Source of the DNA: Isoetes taiwanensis
Taxonomy: Eukaryota > Streptophyta > Lycopodiopsida > Isoetales > Isoetaceae
DNA length: 64,000 nucleotides
NCBI GenBank assembly: GCA_021234155.1
Contig: JAJEKV010000025.1
Span: forward strand, 290,474 to 354,473
Reading direction: 5' to 3'
The notes under the pieces were generated by a model. The model saw only the letters and a list, made by a program, of their open reading frames with translations. It was not told where the DNA came from and made no database searches. Position 1 is the stretch's first letter. The number at the start of each line of letters is the position of its first letter. The position numbers and the translations under genes are program-made. Positions 35,360 to 45,648 of the stretch are shown piece by piece.

Positions 35360-36899
35360 TTTTGGTACTTTTTTCCGTCCGCGTTTTTTTTGTTTTTTAT
35401 TCCCCGTCCGCCATTTTTTTTGTTTTTTCTCTCCATCCGCCTTTCTTGTTTTCGTTTTCAATTTTCAATTTTCAGATTCCCGCCCGTCCGTTTTCCCCCC
35501 TTTTTTTCGTCTCCTATTCTTTTGCTCCCTCTCCTTATTTTTTTCCCTCCTCTAAATTCCCGCCCATCCCTTTTCTTTTACTCCCTCCTCGCTTTTTAGT
35601 TTACTCATTCAGTTTTTTATTTTGTGTTTCTTCGTTTCTCAACAAAAGGGTCCACGCCTCTTTTACCATATCCAGGTAGGTTTTCCCAGGCTTTCCACAT
35701 CGAGCTTTTCCACGGGGTTTTCCATCGAGCTTTTCCACATCGAAGCCCTTGGTGGGCGCTTGGAGCATCGGGGCGGATGGAACACTGGTGGATGAAGCAC
35801 TTGGAGCACAGCCCAGACGCAACAATACAATACTCTGTTATCTCTTCTGGATACTGCTAGGTATACTACCAATATCTCATCTGTTATCTCTTCTAGATAT
35901 TACTCTGTTATTGCTAGGTAGACTCGGCAGGATGGTAATAGTCCAGATTGCTGGAGAGAAGCCCTTGTAATTTTGACTTGATTCACAGTTGCTTGCTGCA
36001 ATACAAATTCTGATGTTGAATCAGCCCAAAAATGCTCAAAATCACAATTATTGAAGGGGCTTTGGGGTTGGGCATGATCTAACTGTCAAATTCGACCTAC
36101 TTTGAAGTGTTACAGCTGCTAATTTCAAGATCAAAGGTGAAATTTGCTCAATTTCGTGATGTTTGCAGGATTTAAAATTTGCTCAATTTTCGTGATGTTG
36201 CGAGGGTTTTGTGAAGAGCCCATAGTTGAAATCGCTTTGCTGGCGAGCGATTTGAGGTGAGTGCTGGAAAAAAAAATTCAAAAAAAAAAAAAAAGTGAAA
36301 ATGAAAAACGCTGGCGATTTGGGGTTAGCCTATTCCTTATTTTTGTCATTTTGGACATTTTAAGGACATTTGAGAGTGATTGTGCTTGTTAAATCATTGG
36401 TAGCGATTTTGTATTTACTTTTTCCATAAAAAGTTGTTCTTTTAACTGTTTTGTAGGATGTTTTTGTTATTATTTTCCTCTAAAACTGGTTTTTTTTAAC
36501 TATTTTGTAGGACATTTTAAGTATTTTGGGCAGGATAAAATCGCATCAGGAGCATTATAAAGACTCTTCACGTTTGTAAAATCGTCTGCATAAATGTAGT
36601 ATGTTTATGTCCACAAAATCGCGCCAGGCGCGATTTTCATTTCGAAAATAAGGACTTTCTTGCAGTTAGTTATTCAAATATACTTGTTATTTTACTCTAC
36701 AAATTTCGCGGTTGCGGATAATTGTGTTTAAAATATGCAATTTTTTAGGTTTTTATGTTGCCAAAACATAAAATTTTTAGGTTAAATTCCATCATATTTT
36801 ACAAGTTTCATCAAATTCAACACATGGTTATATAGCTAAAATGGCCTATAATAAGCCTATTCGGCGCGATTTTGGACCAGACATAATCCCAATTTAATT
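35356..36899. mobile_element. Insertion of unknown type inside the reverse transcriptase
   Basis: About 1.54 kb splits the RT between KKIENM and MVNACW. It starts with a pyrimidine-rich tract (35,362-35,650), then has short repeats of CATCGAGCTTTTCCAC (about 35,697-35,742), and has an AT-rich right half with several AAAATCGC words. No ORF of note. Possible target duplication: GAATATG on the left and GAATG on the right share too little to be sure. There is no GT-AG boundary pair at the junctions, which argues against an intron. Confidence 0.55.
36615..36637. repeat. Perfect 11-bp-arm palindrome
   Basis: Arms AAAATCGCGCC and GGCGCGATTTT are separated by a single A. A further GGCGCGATTTTGG occurs at 36,862 near the right end of the insertion, so the arm may be a repeated element of it. 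Confidence 0.85.
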
Positions 36900-36901
36900 G
36901 A

Positions 36902-37911
36902 ATGATGGTTAATGCATGCTGGATAATCAGTTCAGCATATGATGTTGTCCTGAATCTACCTAATCGAATATACAATGTGTTCTCAGCCGACATAAAGAAA
37001 TGTTATGAGAATATACCACTATATGGAGAGGAAGGAATAATAATTGCTGATCTAATTTGGGATTACCAAATGGAAAACCACAGGCTTTTTGACTTGCTTA
37101 TTAAAATAAAAAATGAAGGCATAGTTGTCAAATGGGCAAAGTCTGCCAAAGATAAGGAGAACATCAGCTGGAAAGCAATCTCAAGGGAAATTTTAAAAAA
37201 AATGAATGCATGACTATTGAGTAATTGTTACATACAGATGCAAAAGGACATTTGGAAACAAATAAGAGGCATACCTATGGGCTTTTCATGTAGCCCTGCA
37301 TAATATGTATCTAGCATGGTATGAACTAAGATTCATCCTAACACTGGCTCATAATGGGAAGTATTCTGATATACACAGGTTCCAGAATGCAGCAAGATAT
37401 ATTGACGAACTCAATATCATAAATGGAGGAAATGTCATGGAATTTCTTACCATAGGAGCTGAATACACAATTTACAATCAAAGATGAAACAGAGTACATG
37501 CACAACAAGGAGACGAACAAGTACATTGGATGTAAGTGTAATTTTCTGAACGTATCAATCTCTGTGACAGACCTGAATAGAGGTAATTTTAAAATGGTAA
37601 GATATGACAAAAGAAGTAAATTACCCTTTCATGTCAACAAGTTCATATGGGCTCACAGTTGCAGACCGTACAAACAGGCATCAAAAGTCATTATCTCACA
37701 AATTGTACCTTATGTATATGCACATTCTGATGCCCAGACAACAACATATAACATACTGGGACTTATTGAAGCTTTTCAACACAATGGGTTTGCCAGAACA
37801 AGGATCGTTCAAATGGTATTGAAAACATTACAGGAGGAAACTTTTCCAGGGACGCTCTATAATGTTCAAGACATGATCAGGTACCTCAAAGATCTCATTT
37901 ATAGTTCATGA
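36902..37911 (+). pseudogene. Penelope-like reverse transcriptase, palm and thumb part
   Basis: Continues the RT after the insertion. Motif A is VFSADIKKCYENIPL (about 36,978-37,022) with the catalytic Asp. Motif B is IRGIPMGFSCSP (about 37,261-37,300), after which a small deletion shifts the frame into NMYLAWYELRFI. Motif C is RYIDELNIING (about 37,397-37,430), with YIDE where YIDD is usual, so the second catalytic Asp is Glu. Another shift near 37,470 leads into the C-terminal frame with FLNVSISV, YDKRSKLPFHVNKF and ISQIVPYVYAHS, ending at 37,911. The order and the C-terminal YDKR block match single-protein RTs of the Penelope-like type. With three frame breaks and the Asp-to-Glu change, this copy is probably dead. 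Confidence 0.65.
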
Positions 37912-38099
37912 TTCTCTATCTTTTTGATTCAATCATTGGGTGAAAGCATGTTGTAGTGGAACACCCTGGGTGTCCCCCCTGTCCTCCTAAAAATGTGGTG
38001 GGAGATATCAAATTTGTGGTGCGATTTTAAATGTTTGTTTGGCGCCTAGTGCATGTACTGCCCGGATTCAATCATTTCTTGAACTGCAACAACCCGATT

Positions 38100-38157
38100 C
38101 TTACGCCACCCGTCCCATTCCAATTTCCTACGCCACCCGTCCCATTCCAATCTCCAC
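38100..38157 (+). repeat. Tandem duplication of about 28 bp
   Basis: TACGCCACCCGTCCCATTCC occurs twice in a row (about 38,102 and 38,131), each followed by AAT. A simple local duplication. Confidence 0.8.
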
Positions 38158-38210
38158 TTAGAACCGATTTCTAAACCCCGACCCATCCGCCTTTCTGAAG
38201 CACCGCGGCT

Positions 38211-39010
38211 ATGGCGCTTTTAATCCGGTTGTGGATCAATCCGATTCATACCTTCAATCATTTAATTTGGAAGCAAATCTGCCTAAAATCTCAAACCCGA
38301 ACGCGGGTAAAGAGAAAGAGAACTCGAGAACAAGAAGGGATCATAAAAGGCGCCAAAGAAAAAAGACAAAGGGAAGCTAAAGAAGAATTAGCAAAAATTG
38401 CATCGTGAGAGGGAGGATCCACGAGCGGCCTCTACCAAAGCGCCGGATGGTATTAAAATTGTTATCTTCATTTCATAGCACCACTAAAAGGCTTGTCTAA
38501 CAGCGATAAGAAAGAGGTTTTACTAGATTATCTGCAGGATGACACAATGGACAGCGTACTTGGCGAAGAGCTGAAAGATTTGCAAGCCAAGAGCATTGTG
38601 GTCAGCAACCTCAGGGCTTCCATTCAACTTGTGAAGAAGTCTAACAAGCAATGACGGTTTAGCGACCAAGAGTAGTTGCCTTGCTATGGCCGTAAGAGGA
38701 AGCATTAATACCGAAAGTGCTAATCCCCGCCGATTGCTCGGGGTTTTGGTAAACTATTTGGGTGTTCATCCTAGGAATCTTACCAAAGCAAAATTGAAGA
38801 GGGAAGAGATAGATTGCAAAGGGGGAAATGGGTTTTGTACAAAAGAGTTAGAAGAGCAGATGCAATTCCCAATTCTGTCATAGAACTTGTGCGCAATTTT
38901 GGACCCGAAAACAGTGAGGGTCTCTCAAATGCAAAGGGCGTTAAGTTCGAGAAGATTGGAGCGAAATGTAAGAGAGGATCATGCCACTCACTATCTGGAA
39001 GAATCACAGG
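38211..39010 (+). pseudogene. Frameshifted ORF of an unnamed repeat-associated plant protein family
   Basis: Overlapping plus-strand frames read as one broken protein: a Lys/Arg-rich helix (TRVKRKRTREQEG and EKRQREAKEELAKI, 38,300-38,400); LDYLQDDTMDSVLGEELKDL (about 38,525); RLLGVLVNYLGVHPRNLTKAK (about 38,730); a KWVLYKRVRRADAIP block (about 38,828); and, across two shifts, HATHYLEESQ (about 38,980). I recall uncharacterised multi-copy proteins of seedless plants with a similar layout (a helix ending in HxxN, a basic region, then H-x-x-x-Y-L), but cannot name the family, and the memory is not firm. At least three frameshifts. Confidence 0.35.
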
Positions 39011-39039
39011 TTATTTCATTTCTTCATCTTCACCACATT

Positions 39040-39590
39040 TTTTATTGTTAATGTGGTATGTGGTTAGTGATTGCTTGTGATATGTGGTTGCTGTGGTTAG
39101 TGATTGCTTGTGGTGTGTGGTGCCTATTAATCTTTGTGATATATGATATGTTTTGCCTAGTGTGTGGTGAGGCCGCGTGGTGTGAAGTAAATCTTTGTCA
39201 ATATATGCTTTTGTGGTGCCTAGTGTGGTGAATAACATGGTGTAAAATACATCTTTGTAATATATGCTATGTGGTGCCTAGTGTGGTGAAAAATATGGTG
39301 TAAAATAAATGCTCTAAATATCGCTTTGTGGTGCCTAGTGTGGTGAATAACATGGTGTAAAATAAATCTTTGTAATATATGCTATGTGGTCCCTAGTGTG
39401 GTGAATAACATGGTGTGGTGTCTAGTGTGGTGCCCCGATTGTGGTGCCTATATAGTGTGGTGCCTAGTGTGGTGCCTAGTGTGGTTAAAAATATGGTGTA
39501 AAATAAATCTTTGTAATATATTCTATGTGGTGCCTAGTGTGGTGAATAACGAGGTGTAAGATGAATGTCCATAATATATGCTATGTTTAA
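39040..39590 (+). repeat. Minisatellite with ~58-bp period
   Basis: Units start with GTGGTGCCTAGTGTGGTGAA and continue with TAACATGGTGTAAAATAAAT and CTTTGTAATATATGCTAT. Clear copies begin near 39,211, 39,271, 39,329 and 39,387. Shorter GTGGTGCCTAGT units lie near 39,420-39,485, with degenerate ones on each side. Non-coding. Confidence 0.85.
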
Positions 39591-39766
39591 TAGAAATCTC
39601 AACCGTTTAATTGATGAGGTGAAAGTGACACTGAGAAAAAATTACATTAAGGATGGATGAGAATGGAATGAGAGAATCATTGGAAATCATCACATCAAAT
39701 GCAAGGTCAATCATTCAAAAGTCGGGTCAGGGGGCGCATTGGGGAAAACCATAAATCTAGTTTTGC

Positions 39767-40341
39767 ATGCAGACATTGGCTTATCACAATCCAGCTATGG
39801 CGGAAGAAAACGTAGAAGGAGAACACGAGCACAAACCATTTCACGGTTCAAATGCAAATGATCCGGTAGGACCTATACTGGAGCAAATAAACCAAGAAGA
39901 GAGGCGGATATTAGAGGAGCGGAGGACCCATGAATTCCGAGGTATTCTAGGCTTAAAACATAGGTTGCTTAAAGAATTAGAAGCCAAGGCAGTGATAGGC
40001 GGTTGCCTTTCTTTGTAGTAGATGTTGTTTTACGGATGATGTTGTTTACATGAGATGCGGTCGGGGAGACTTAAACAGAGTGCGGCCGGCATTGTGGTTC
40101 AGGGGGGTGGTGTATGATTCTGAGGATGAGTTCTCAGCTCTCCCCAGGCTTGAGGAAGGGGATATGTTCATCCAACTACCATGCTTCAGCCATTAAAAAA
40201 GTGCTCGACAGGCCAGATGCATGGAGATACAACAACCTGAGACAATACTTTATGAATCTGTATCATAAGTGGGAGCAGAAACGAGAAGCTCATGTTTTAG
40301 TGTTCTTTGGATTACACCAACTATTGGCGAGAAACACTTGA
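39767..40341 (+). pseudogene. Two ORF fragments of unknown family
   Basis: The first frame (39,767-40,018) is acidic and then helical: NQEERRILEERRTHEFRGIL followed by LLKELEAK. The second (40,114-40,341) contains VLDRPDAWRYNNLRQYFMNL. Both look like protein and lie downstream of the broken family at 38,211-39,010, of which they may be the C-terminal part. No domain is recognised. Confidence 0.3.
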
Positions 40342-40900
40342 TGAAGTCTTGAATGTACTTGGAAGAAGAAGAGTTCTGAGATCTCACAATGCGGGATCTG
40401 ATTGAGGCCCAGTAACTGTATGTCATCTCTAATGCATTTTGATAATACTAGAAGCTCAGGGTTATAGTTTTCCCTGATTTTTCTGCATACTTCATTTCAT
40501 AAGAAGTATGAACTATTCTACCGGGTATGGTAGATTTCCATATGTATTTTTCTCCCTTTGAAATATAAAAACAACGTTTGCATCACCCGCAGCTTCACCC
40601 GGTTTTCACCACGGCTTTCACCCGCATTTCACCATAATCCCGGGGGCATTGACCATTTTTTGACCCGGTCAGAAAATGGAATGGCTCTCAGATTCCTGAT
40701 AGTATCTTGACTGATTTTGGTGACAACAATATATGGATCCCAAATTAGGTCCCTGAATTGATATGAAAGTATTAGGAAAATCCACTTACTGTGGCAATTG
40801 TGTAAAGGGTACTGTATAGAAACTTTTATGAATATAAAGAAATTTTACATTTTGCATTCTCATTTTTTATGCTTCAGTAAATTTGTACTTGAATGTTGAA
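40342..40900. other. Spacer without gene
   Basis: AT-rich. It contains a short run of CACCCG and TTTCACC words near 40,585-40,640 and nothing else notable. Confidence 0.5.
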
Positions 40901-40929
40901 TGAATTCCAAGGTATAACTGGATTAAACT

Positions 40930-41395
40930 GAATTAAACTTGCACAAGGCCTGTTAGACATATGGGTGAGATCAAAGAAAGGCACTAAGGCCTGTGGTATC
41001 TGTTTTTAGAAACAGGCCTGTGGTAAAACAGAATTAGAAATTTACACAAGGCACAAATTTACACAAGACACAAAGCCATTACAAACTATTTTCTGGATTA
41101 AACAAAAGGCACAAGGCCTGGATTACAGTCGGCACAAGGCCATCATATGTTAAAACAGAAGATACCAGAATACTTCAGAATTAGAAATTTACACAAGGTT
41201 CAAAAAGGCACAAGGCCATCATATATTCAAAAAGGCACTAAGGCCATCATATATTACAAAGAGGCACTAAGGCCTGTATCACAAGGGGTGAGTTCACAAG
41301 GATATACCATTTATTTTTCAAAAAAAATACAAAGGCACAAAAGGCCTGTAGACTAACTTGATCAAAAGAAAAAAAAAGTGGCACAGCCGGGACTT
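40930..41395 (+). repeat. Interspersed GGCACAAGGCC repeats
   Basis: The word GGCAC(A/T)AAGGCC recurs about nine times at irregular 20-60 bp spacing, often followed by TGTGG or ATCATATATT, between copies of AATTTACACAAGG. This is a degenerate short tandem or scrambled repeat and is non-coding. Confidence 0.7.
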
Positions 41396-41470
41396 CATTC
41401 ATCTGTAAGAAAAAGTGAAGAAAATTAGTTTAGAATACATAAAAGAAAGCAAAAATTTAATGCATGCATG

Positions 41471-41815
41471 CTACTTACTCTGTAGAAAATTTTGGAGTTC
41501 CAAAAAAACTTCATGTTCTTCTTCGTCTTCTACCTCTTCTTCTTCTTCTTCGGTCTGGTCTTCGCTCGATTCGTTATCAGAATCTTGGGAATCAAATTGA
41601 TCATCAGAAGCAGCTTCATCAGAGGAATCGAAATTAGACGAGGATTCCACCTCTTTTGAAAGCTCCGAAAGATCTTCAAAGCTTTCAGAAGAGGTGGAAT
41701 CAGACTCAGAGCTCTCAGGCTCAGGGCTCTCGGGTATTGGGCTCTCAGGTTCGGGCTCCAGCAAATGGTAATTTGGCCAAGATCCTATTTCATAACTGGC
41801 CATCACCTGTGCCAA
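41471..41815 (-). CDS. Acidic Ser/Glu-rich hypothetical protein or first exon
   Basis: A 114-codon minus-strand frame starting MAQVMASYEIGSWPNYHLLE. It then turns into a run of Pro-Glu-Ser repeats, Ser/Asp-rich sequence and a poly-Glu stretch, and ends HEVFLELQNFLQSK. A GTAAGT donor-like sequence overlaps the stop (about 41,477), so this may be a first exon. A purine-strand GAGAGG microsatellite lies 25-70 bp upstream (41,845-41,882), a common setting for plant 5' leaders. Such acidic tails occur in histone chaperones and nucleolar proteins, but no family can be assigned. It may be merely low-complexity. Confidence 0.35.
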   Translation of the reverse strand: MAQVMASYEIGSWPNYHLLEPEPESPIPESPEPESSESDSTSSESFEDLSELSKEVESSSNFDSSDEAASDDQFDSQDSDNESSEDQTEEEEEEVEDEEEHEVFLELQNFLQSK

Positions 41816-41844
41816 AGGAATTGAAAGCAGTTTCCGGCGCTAAG

Positions 41845-41882
41845 GGGAGGGAGAGCGAGAGGGAGAGGGAGAGGGAGAGGCA
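41845..41882 (+). repeat. GAGAGG microsatellite
   Basis: GGGAGAGCGAGAGGGAGAGG continues as GGAGAGG units for about 38 bp, just upstream of the acidic minus-strand ORF. Confidence 0.85.
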
Positions 41883-42112
41883 GAGCTGGAGGGAGAGAGG
41901 GTGGCAATGCCGGCGCATTCTGTTGGAAGGAATTGGACGATGCTTCTCCTTCATGACCATAGCCTATAAAGGCTGGCGTGAAATTAATTTTGTAGGCTAC
42001 GATTTTAGGATTTCGTACCTTTATTTTAGCATCTTTATTCCTAAAGATTTAGTAGGATACTAATAATAACCTCAAAATGACCATTATTTTATTTTCTAAA
42101 AAACATAAAAAA

Positions 42113-42775
42113 AATAAGCTCCAACATGCCACCTATGATGCACCACATGATTCACCAAATGCACCACATGATTCACCAAATGCACCATTTGCATCACCAA
42201 ACATGTTGGTCAATGAAAGTCAAACATGTAACAAAGGTCATGTAAAGGCTCAAGCATGCCAAGGTGGCTCAAATATGCCACCTAGGCTCCAACATGCCAA
42301 GGTGGCTCAAACATGCCACGTAAGCTCCAACATACCACCTATGATGCACCACATGATTCACCAAATGCACCTCATGATTCACCACATGCACCATTTGCAT
42401 CACCAAACATGTTGGTCAATGAAAGTCAAACATGTAACAAAGGTCATGTAAAGGCTCAAGCATGCCAAGGTGGCTCAAATATGCCACCTAGGCTCCAACA
42501 TGCCAAGGTGGCTCAAACATGCCACGTAAGCTCCAACATGCCACCCACGATGCACCACATGATTCACCACATGATTCACCAAATGCACCTCATGATTCAC
42601 CACATGCACCATTTGCATCACCAAACATGTTGGTCAATGAAAGTCAAACATGCCACGTAAGCTCCAACATGCCACCCACGATTCACCACATGATTCACCA
42701 CATGGTTCACCAAATGCACCACATGATTCACCACATGCACCATTTGCATCACCACATCTATCACGACATGTAACA
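42113..42775 (+). repeat. Tandem repeat, 206-bp unit with internal CACCACATGATT subrepeats
   Basis: The unit starts AAGCTCCAACATGCCACC and recurs at about 42,116, 42,321, 42,528 and 42,658; the last step is shortened to about 130 bp by loss of an internal block. Inside, ATTCACCACATGCACCAT-type words repeat every 18 bp or so. Open frames run through each copy, but 206 is not a multiple of three, so the frame moves with each unit and the His/Met-rich translations are artefacts. Confidence 0.9.
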
Positions 42776-43037
42776 CCACATTGTCATGAATCTTTGAATA
42801 CATCAATTTCTTTTCCGAGATTTGAACTCCACCGAAGTGTTGCTCTGGTCTTTGAGAAAAAAAGTCTATTGTATACAATAGTATACAAACAATGTACATT
42901 AGAGTGTCAATGAAAGAATAGGTTACAAGAATAACCTCTTTGGTTACAATAATACAAACATGTTATTACAAGTAAAGATCTATTGATCCGTCAACCCGAC
43001 TTCATTACAAAGAATCTGTGCTTCACAACATCAATCA

Positions 43038-43540
43038 TCATTCTGGCGTGTCCACCCAGCTCGCAACTAGAAATTGGTACACCCCGCAACAAACATATCG
43101 GGCCTCACATTGGATGAGTAATACCTTCAAATTTACGAACTCACCTTGCATTGGGATAGTATGTCCAAGTCTCGTGATATCGCAGCCACAACTTTCTTTT
43201 ACAAAGACACATATAGGTGACCACACGACCAAAGAATCGACCGAGTGGGGAACTTGTAATTTTCTTGTGGCGCAGCTTTTATGGTGCTTGGGAATTTTGT
43301 GTTTGCATCCTCAACAAAACTCATGACAGCTTTGAGTTGTACATTTCTAGGTCATCAAAATGGTACACACCGGGCCGACATTTAACCGGGCCGACCTCAA
43401 GACCTACAATGACATACACCGGCCCGCGGGCCGATAACATCGGCAGAATGGTACATTCCGAAATTGCAAGTTGAGGGTGCAACAGTTTGTCCTTTGAAGC
43501 AAGCTCATTCGACAGTAATGTGTAAATGAGCGGATCCATG
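43038..43540 (-). pseudogene. Minus-strand coding-like region, unknown protein
   Basis: Reading the minus strand from 43,540, a frame gives MDPLIYTLLSNELASKDKLL, then VYVIVGLEVGPVKCRPGVYHF. A shift leads into LKAVMSFVEDANTKFP and TRSILWSCGH, and a further shift into ESCGCDITRLGHTIPMQGEF and VCCGVYQFLVASW, ending near 43,038. Composition is protein-like throughout, with only single-base shifts between segments. I do not recognise the fold. It could be a transposon protein or a captured host gene. Confidence 0.35.
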
Positions 43541-43989
43541 AAATGGAACCCTGTTCCATGTCATGCTTGATGCGTAATTGGTGCATACACCGCCAAAGTC
43601 CAAGGTCCGGTAAAACAATATGATTTAAGAAATAAATGTAAGACTTCAAATCTGAGTTGTTTATATTAAATTACTAACCTCATGAAGAAATGGACTATCC
43701 TGTCACTGAACCAATCCCTACTTTTCTCCAATATTCTGATTGCCTCTTGATCAAGCACAAGAGGCTCCTGCTGTCCTTTAAACACTTCAAGTGGCAAGTG
43801 TTCTGGTCGGATGTGCGCTCTTAACACTGCAGTCCTCGTGCTGGTGGTGTAAGTTTACATTCAGCAAATGGAAGATCATTGAAAACCTTGAGGAACATTG
43901 AAATAGCCAAGAAATGAACAATTGAAGTAAAACTTTGTTTATATTAAAAAGTCAAGAGAGGTTACATCATATACACAATAATACTATTT

Positions 43990-44593
43990 CTAGGCTTTAG
44001 TTCTATGTTTTTTCATCATATTAATACAAATTTGACTCTCAGTGTCAAACATATTCAGCATTTTGTTGCTTTCGACATAACTTTGCACATTCCCTGCCTT
44101 CAGCAACCCCTGAAGCCAAACCTTTAGATCATTCATGAGGAAATTGCCATCTACTGGCCGTGGCTCCAAATTTGCTTGGATGATCATGGTGTTTAGCGCA
44201 TTGAGGTACCCTTTGTATCTCGCATGTCATCAATGAGAAGCACGTTCTCTTTTGTGAAACCCCGAAATTGTCAGAGACCTTTTTCGTGTGCTTCAAAAAA
44301 TTGGCTTTTTACTGTTAAATAAATTTGTGTTGGTACAGTGATCCTGACTCCATATGAACTTGAATTTGTCCTTGTGTTTCATCAATGCTCCCTTAACTAT
44401 GACTCTCAAGTTTTGAGCCTGCAGGCTGGACCAAAGTGCTATATGAAAATTCTGACTGCACCAATCTATGAACTCGCCCTACCGGTCTAGTTACTACCCA
44501 CTTGGTTCTCGTTAATGTGATCAACTTAACACCATCTTCTTTGGCAAGTGGATATGGACTCACTCTTGTCATAGCTTCTACCCTTAACTCCAT
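43990..44593 (-). pseudogene. Two minus-strand ORF fragments, unknown
   Basis: One frame (44,187-43,990) includes GNFLMNDLKVWLQGLLKAG and ends QICINMMKKHRTKA. The other (44,593-44,393) starts MELRVEAMTRVSPYPLAKED and includes GVKLITLTRTKWVV. They are separated by AT-rich sequence and could be exons of one gene, on the same strand as the fragments at 43,038-43,540 and 45,107-46,287. Confidence 0.25.
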
Positions 44594-45106
44594 TGTAGTA
44601 AAAACAAGCAGATTGGGCTTAACCTTGTAGTCTTCGTGATGGACAGAGTTGGTGTGTATGGAAACTTCGTCAAGATTTCTTGGTGCGGTACGGGAAACTT
44701 CGCAAAGATCTATTCAAGCGTGGATGGAAACTTCTGCTTCAGAATGTCTTGGAGGTGTCTTTTGCTTGGAATTCTGCTCTTGCACATTCTCCGAGACACT
44801 TCCAACTGCAAAAATTTAATGATTCGTAACTATATGGGTCAAATTAAAAAGAAGACAGCACAAAAGGTTGGAAGTTACCTTGTGACTTACATTTTAAACG
44901 ATTTGTTCAGATCATAACCCGATGCATCCGCCGATTTGGCGATTGGTGTGGAGCATGACTTAATGCATCCGTTGATCCGCGATTGTTGTCCGCTTGGAGC
45001 ACCTAATCGGAGCTTGACTTGATGCACCTACCTTGATATGTTGACATCTACACCGATTTGTCCGACTTCTCGTAACCCGATGCATCTTCCGATTTGCCCG
45101 AAGTTT

Positions 45107-45355
45107 CTATCTCGTGTCTAATGCTTTTCGAAGGGGTGTGAGTGTCTTGTCCCCTAACCCACCACATTGTACATCTATATCTACAAAGTAGGGATGAAGA
45201 AGTAAGCTACATATCCCAATTGCATCAAACAAGACTTGGTTACCTTTGAGGGTAGAAAATAATTCCCTTTTTGGTGTGCTAGATGGACTCACATAGTCAT
45301 TGCCACCAGTATGAACAGTTAGTCCTGAATTAGTAAACGGCACCATGCTCTGCAA
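45107..45355 (-). pseudogene. Minus-strand ORF fragment, unknown
   Basis: 82 codons, with GLTVHTGGNDYVSPSSTP, KGNQVLFDAIGICSLLLHP and IDVQCGGLGDKT. Protein-like but not recognised. Downstream sequence contains repeated AACCCGATGCATC words (about 44,915-45,100). Confidence 0.25.
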
Positions 45356-45455
45356 ACCTGGAATTGAATCACAATTGATTGTAACTATGCTTTGGTTTTT
45401 TTAACTAAGCTCCAGACTTTTTTACTCTCTTTACGATGTTCCTGTTTTTATATAT

Positions 45456-45648
45456 CTAAAGTGTCCCCTAAAATGAGCGAGCGATCTCATCCCAGGGGGC
45501 ACTTTAGATACACAAAACAGGAGAAGCAAAAGAGACTAAGCCAGCCAGGATCTTGTTTTATGTCGGGCTTACTCCCTTTTCGAGTTTCCTGCTTACTGTA
45601 TCTAATTCGCCACCTGAGTGAGCGATGTCATCCTAGGGGGCAAATTAG
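45456..45648. repeat. Two tandem foldback units with matched stem changes
   Basis: Unit 1 has arms CTAAAGTGTCCCCT (45,456-45,469) and AGGGGGCACTTTAG (45,494-45,507). Unit 2 has arms CTAATTCGCCACCT (45,602-45,615) and AGGGGGCAAATTAG (45,635-45,648). Both loops contain GAG-GAGCGAT-TCATCC. The units are 146 bp apart and share outer flanks: TTCCTG before them and GAGACTAAGCCAG after them. Two stem positions differ between the units by paired changes that keep pairing, while two others are mismatched in unit 2. Confidence 0.75.

Larger units (their letters stand above)
31050..37911 (+). mobile_element. Intron-bearing Penelope-like retroelement (decayed, split by an insertion)
   Basis: A plus-strand unit with, in order, a TATA box, a small basic ORF1, a GT-AG intron of about 1 kb, a larger ORF with a Cys cluster, a second intron-like gap, and a reverse transcriptase interrupted by a 1.5 kb insertion. 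The RT has motifs A, B and C and a long thumb region with YDKR and SxxP-type signatures. These recall Penelope-like RTs and related single-copy RTs, and not LINE or LTR-element RTs. No GIY-YIG endonuclease, integrase, RNase H or LTR is visible. Penelope-like elements are known to keep introns. Several frameshifts make this copy inactive as read. Element ends were not found. Confidence 0.6.

Noticed and set aside
35356-36899. Intron inside the reverse transcriptase
   Set aside because: No usable AG acceptor precedes the resumed frame; an insertion explains it better.
42113-42775. CRISPR-like array
   Set aside because: Repeats are adjacent with no unique spacers, in eukaryotic DNA.
42077-42913. 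His/Met-rich plus-strand frames
   Set aside because: They follow a 206-bp tandem repeat whose length is not a multiple of three, so frames shift from unit to unit.
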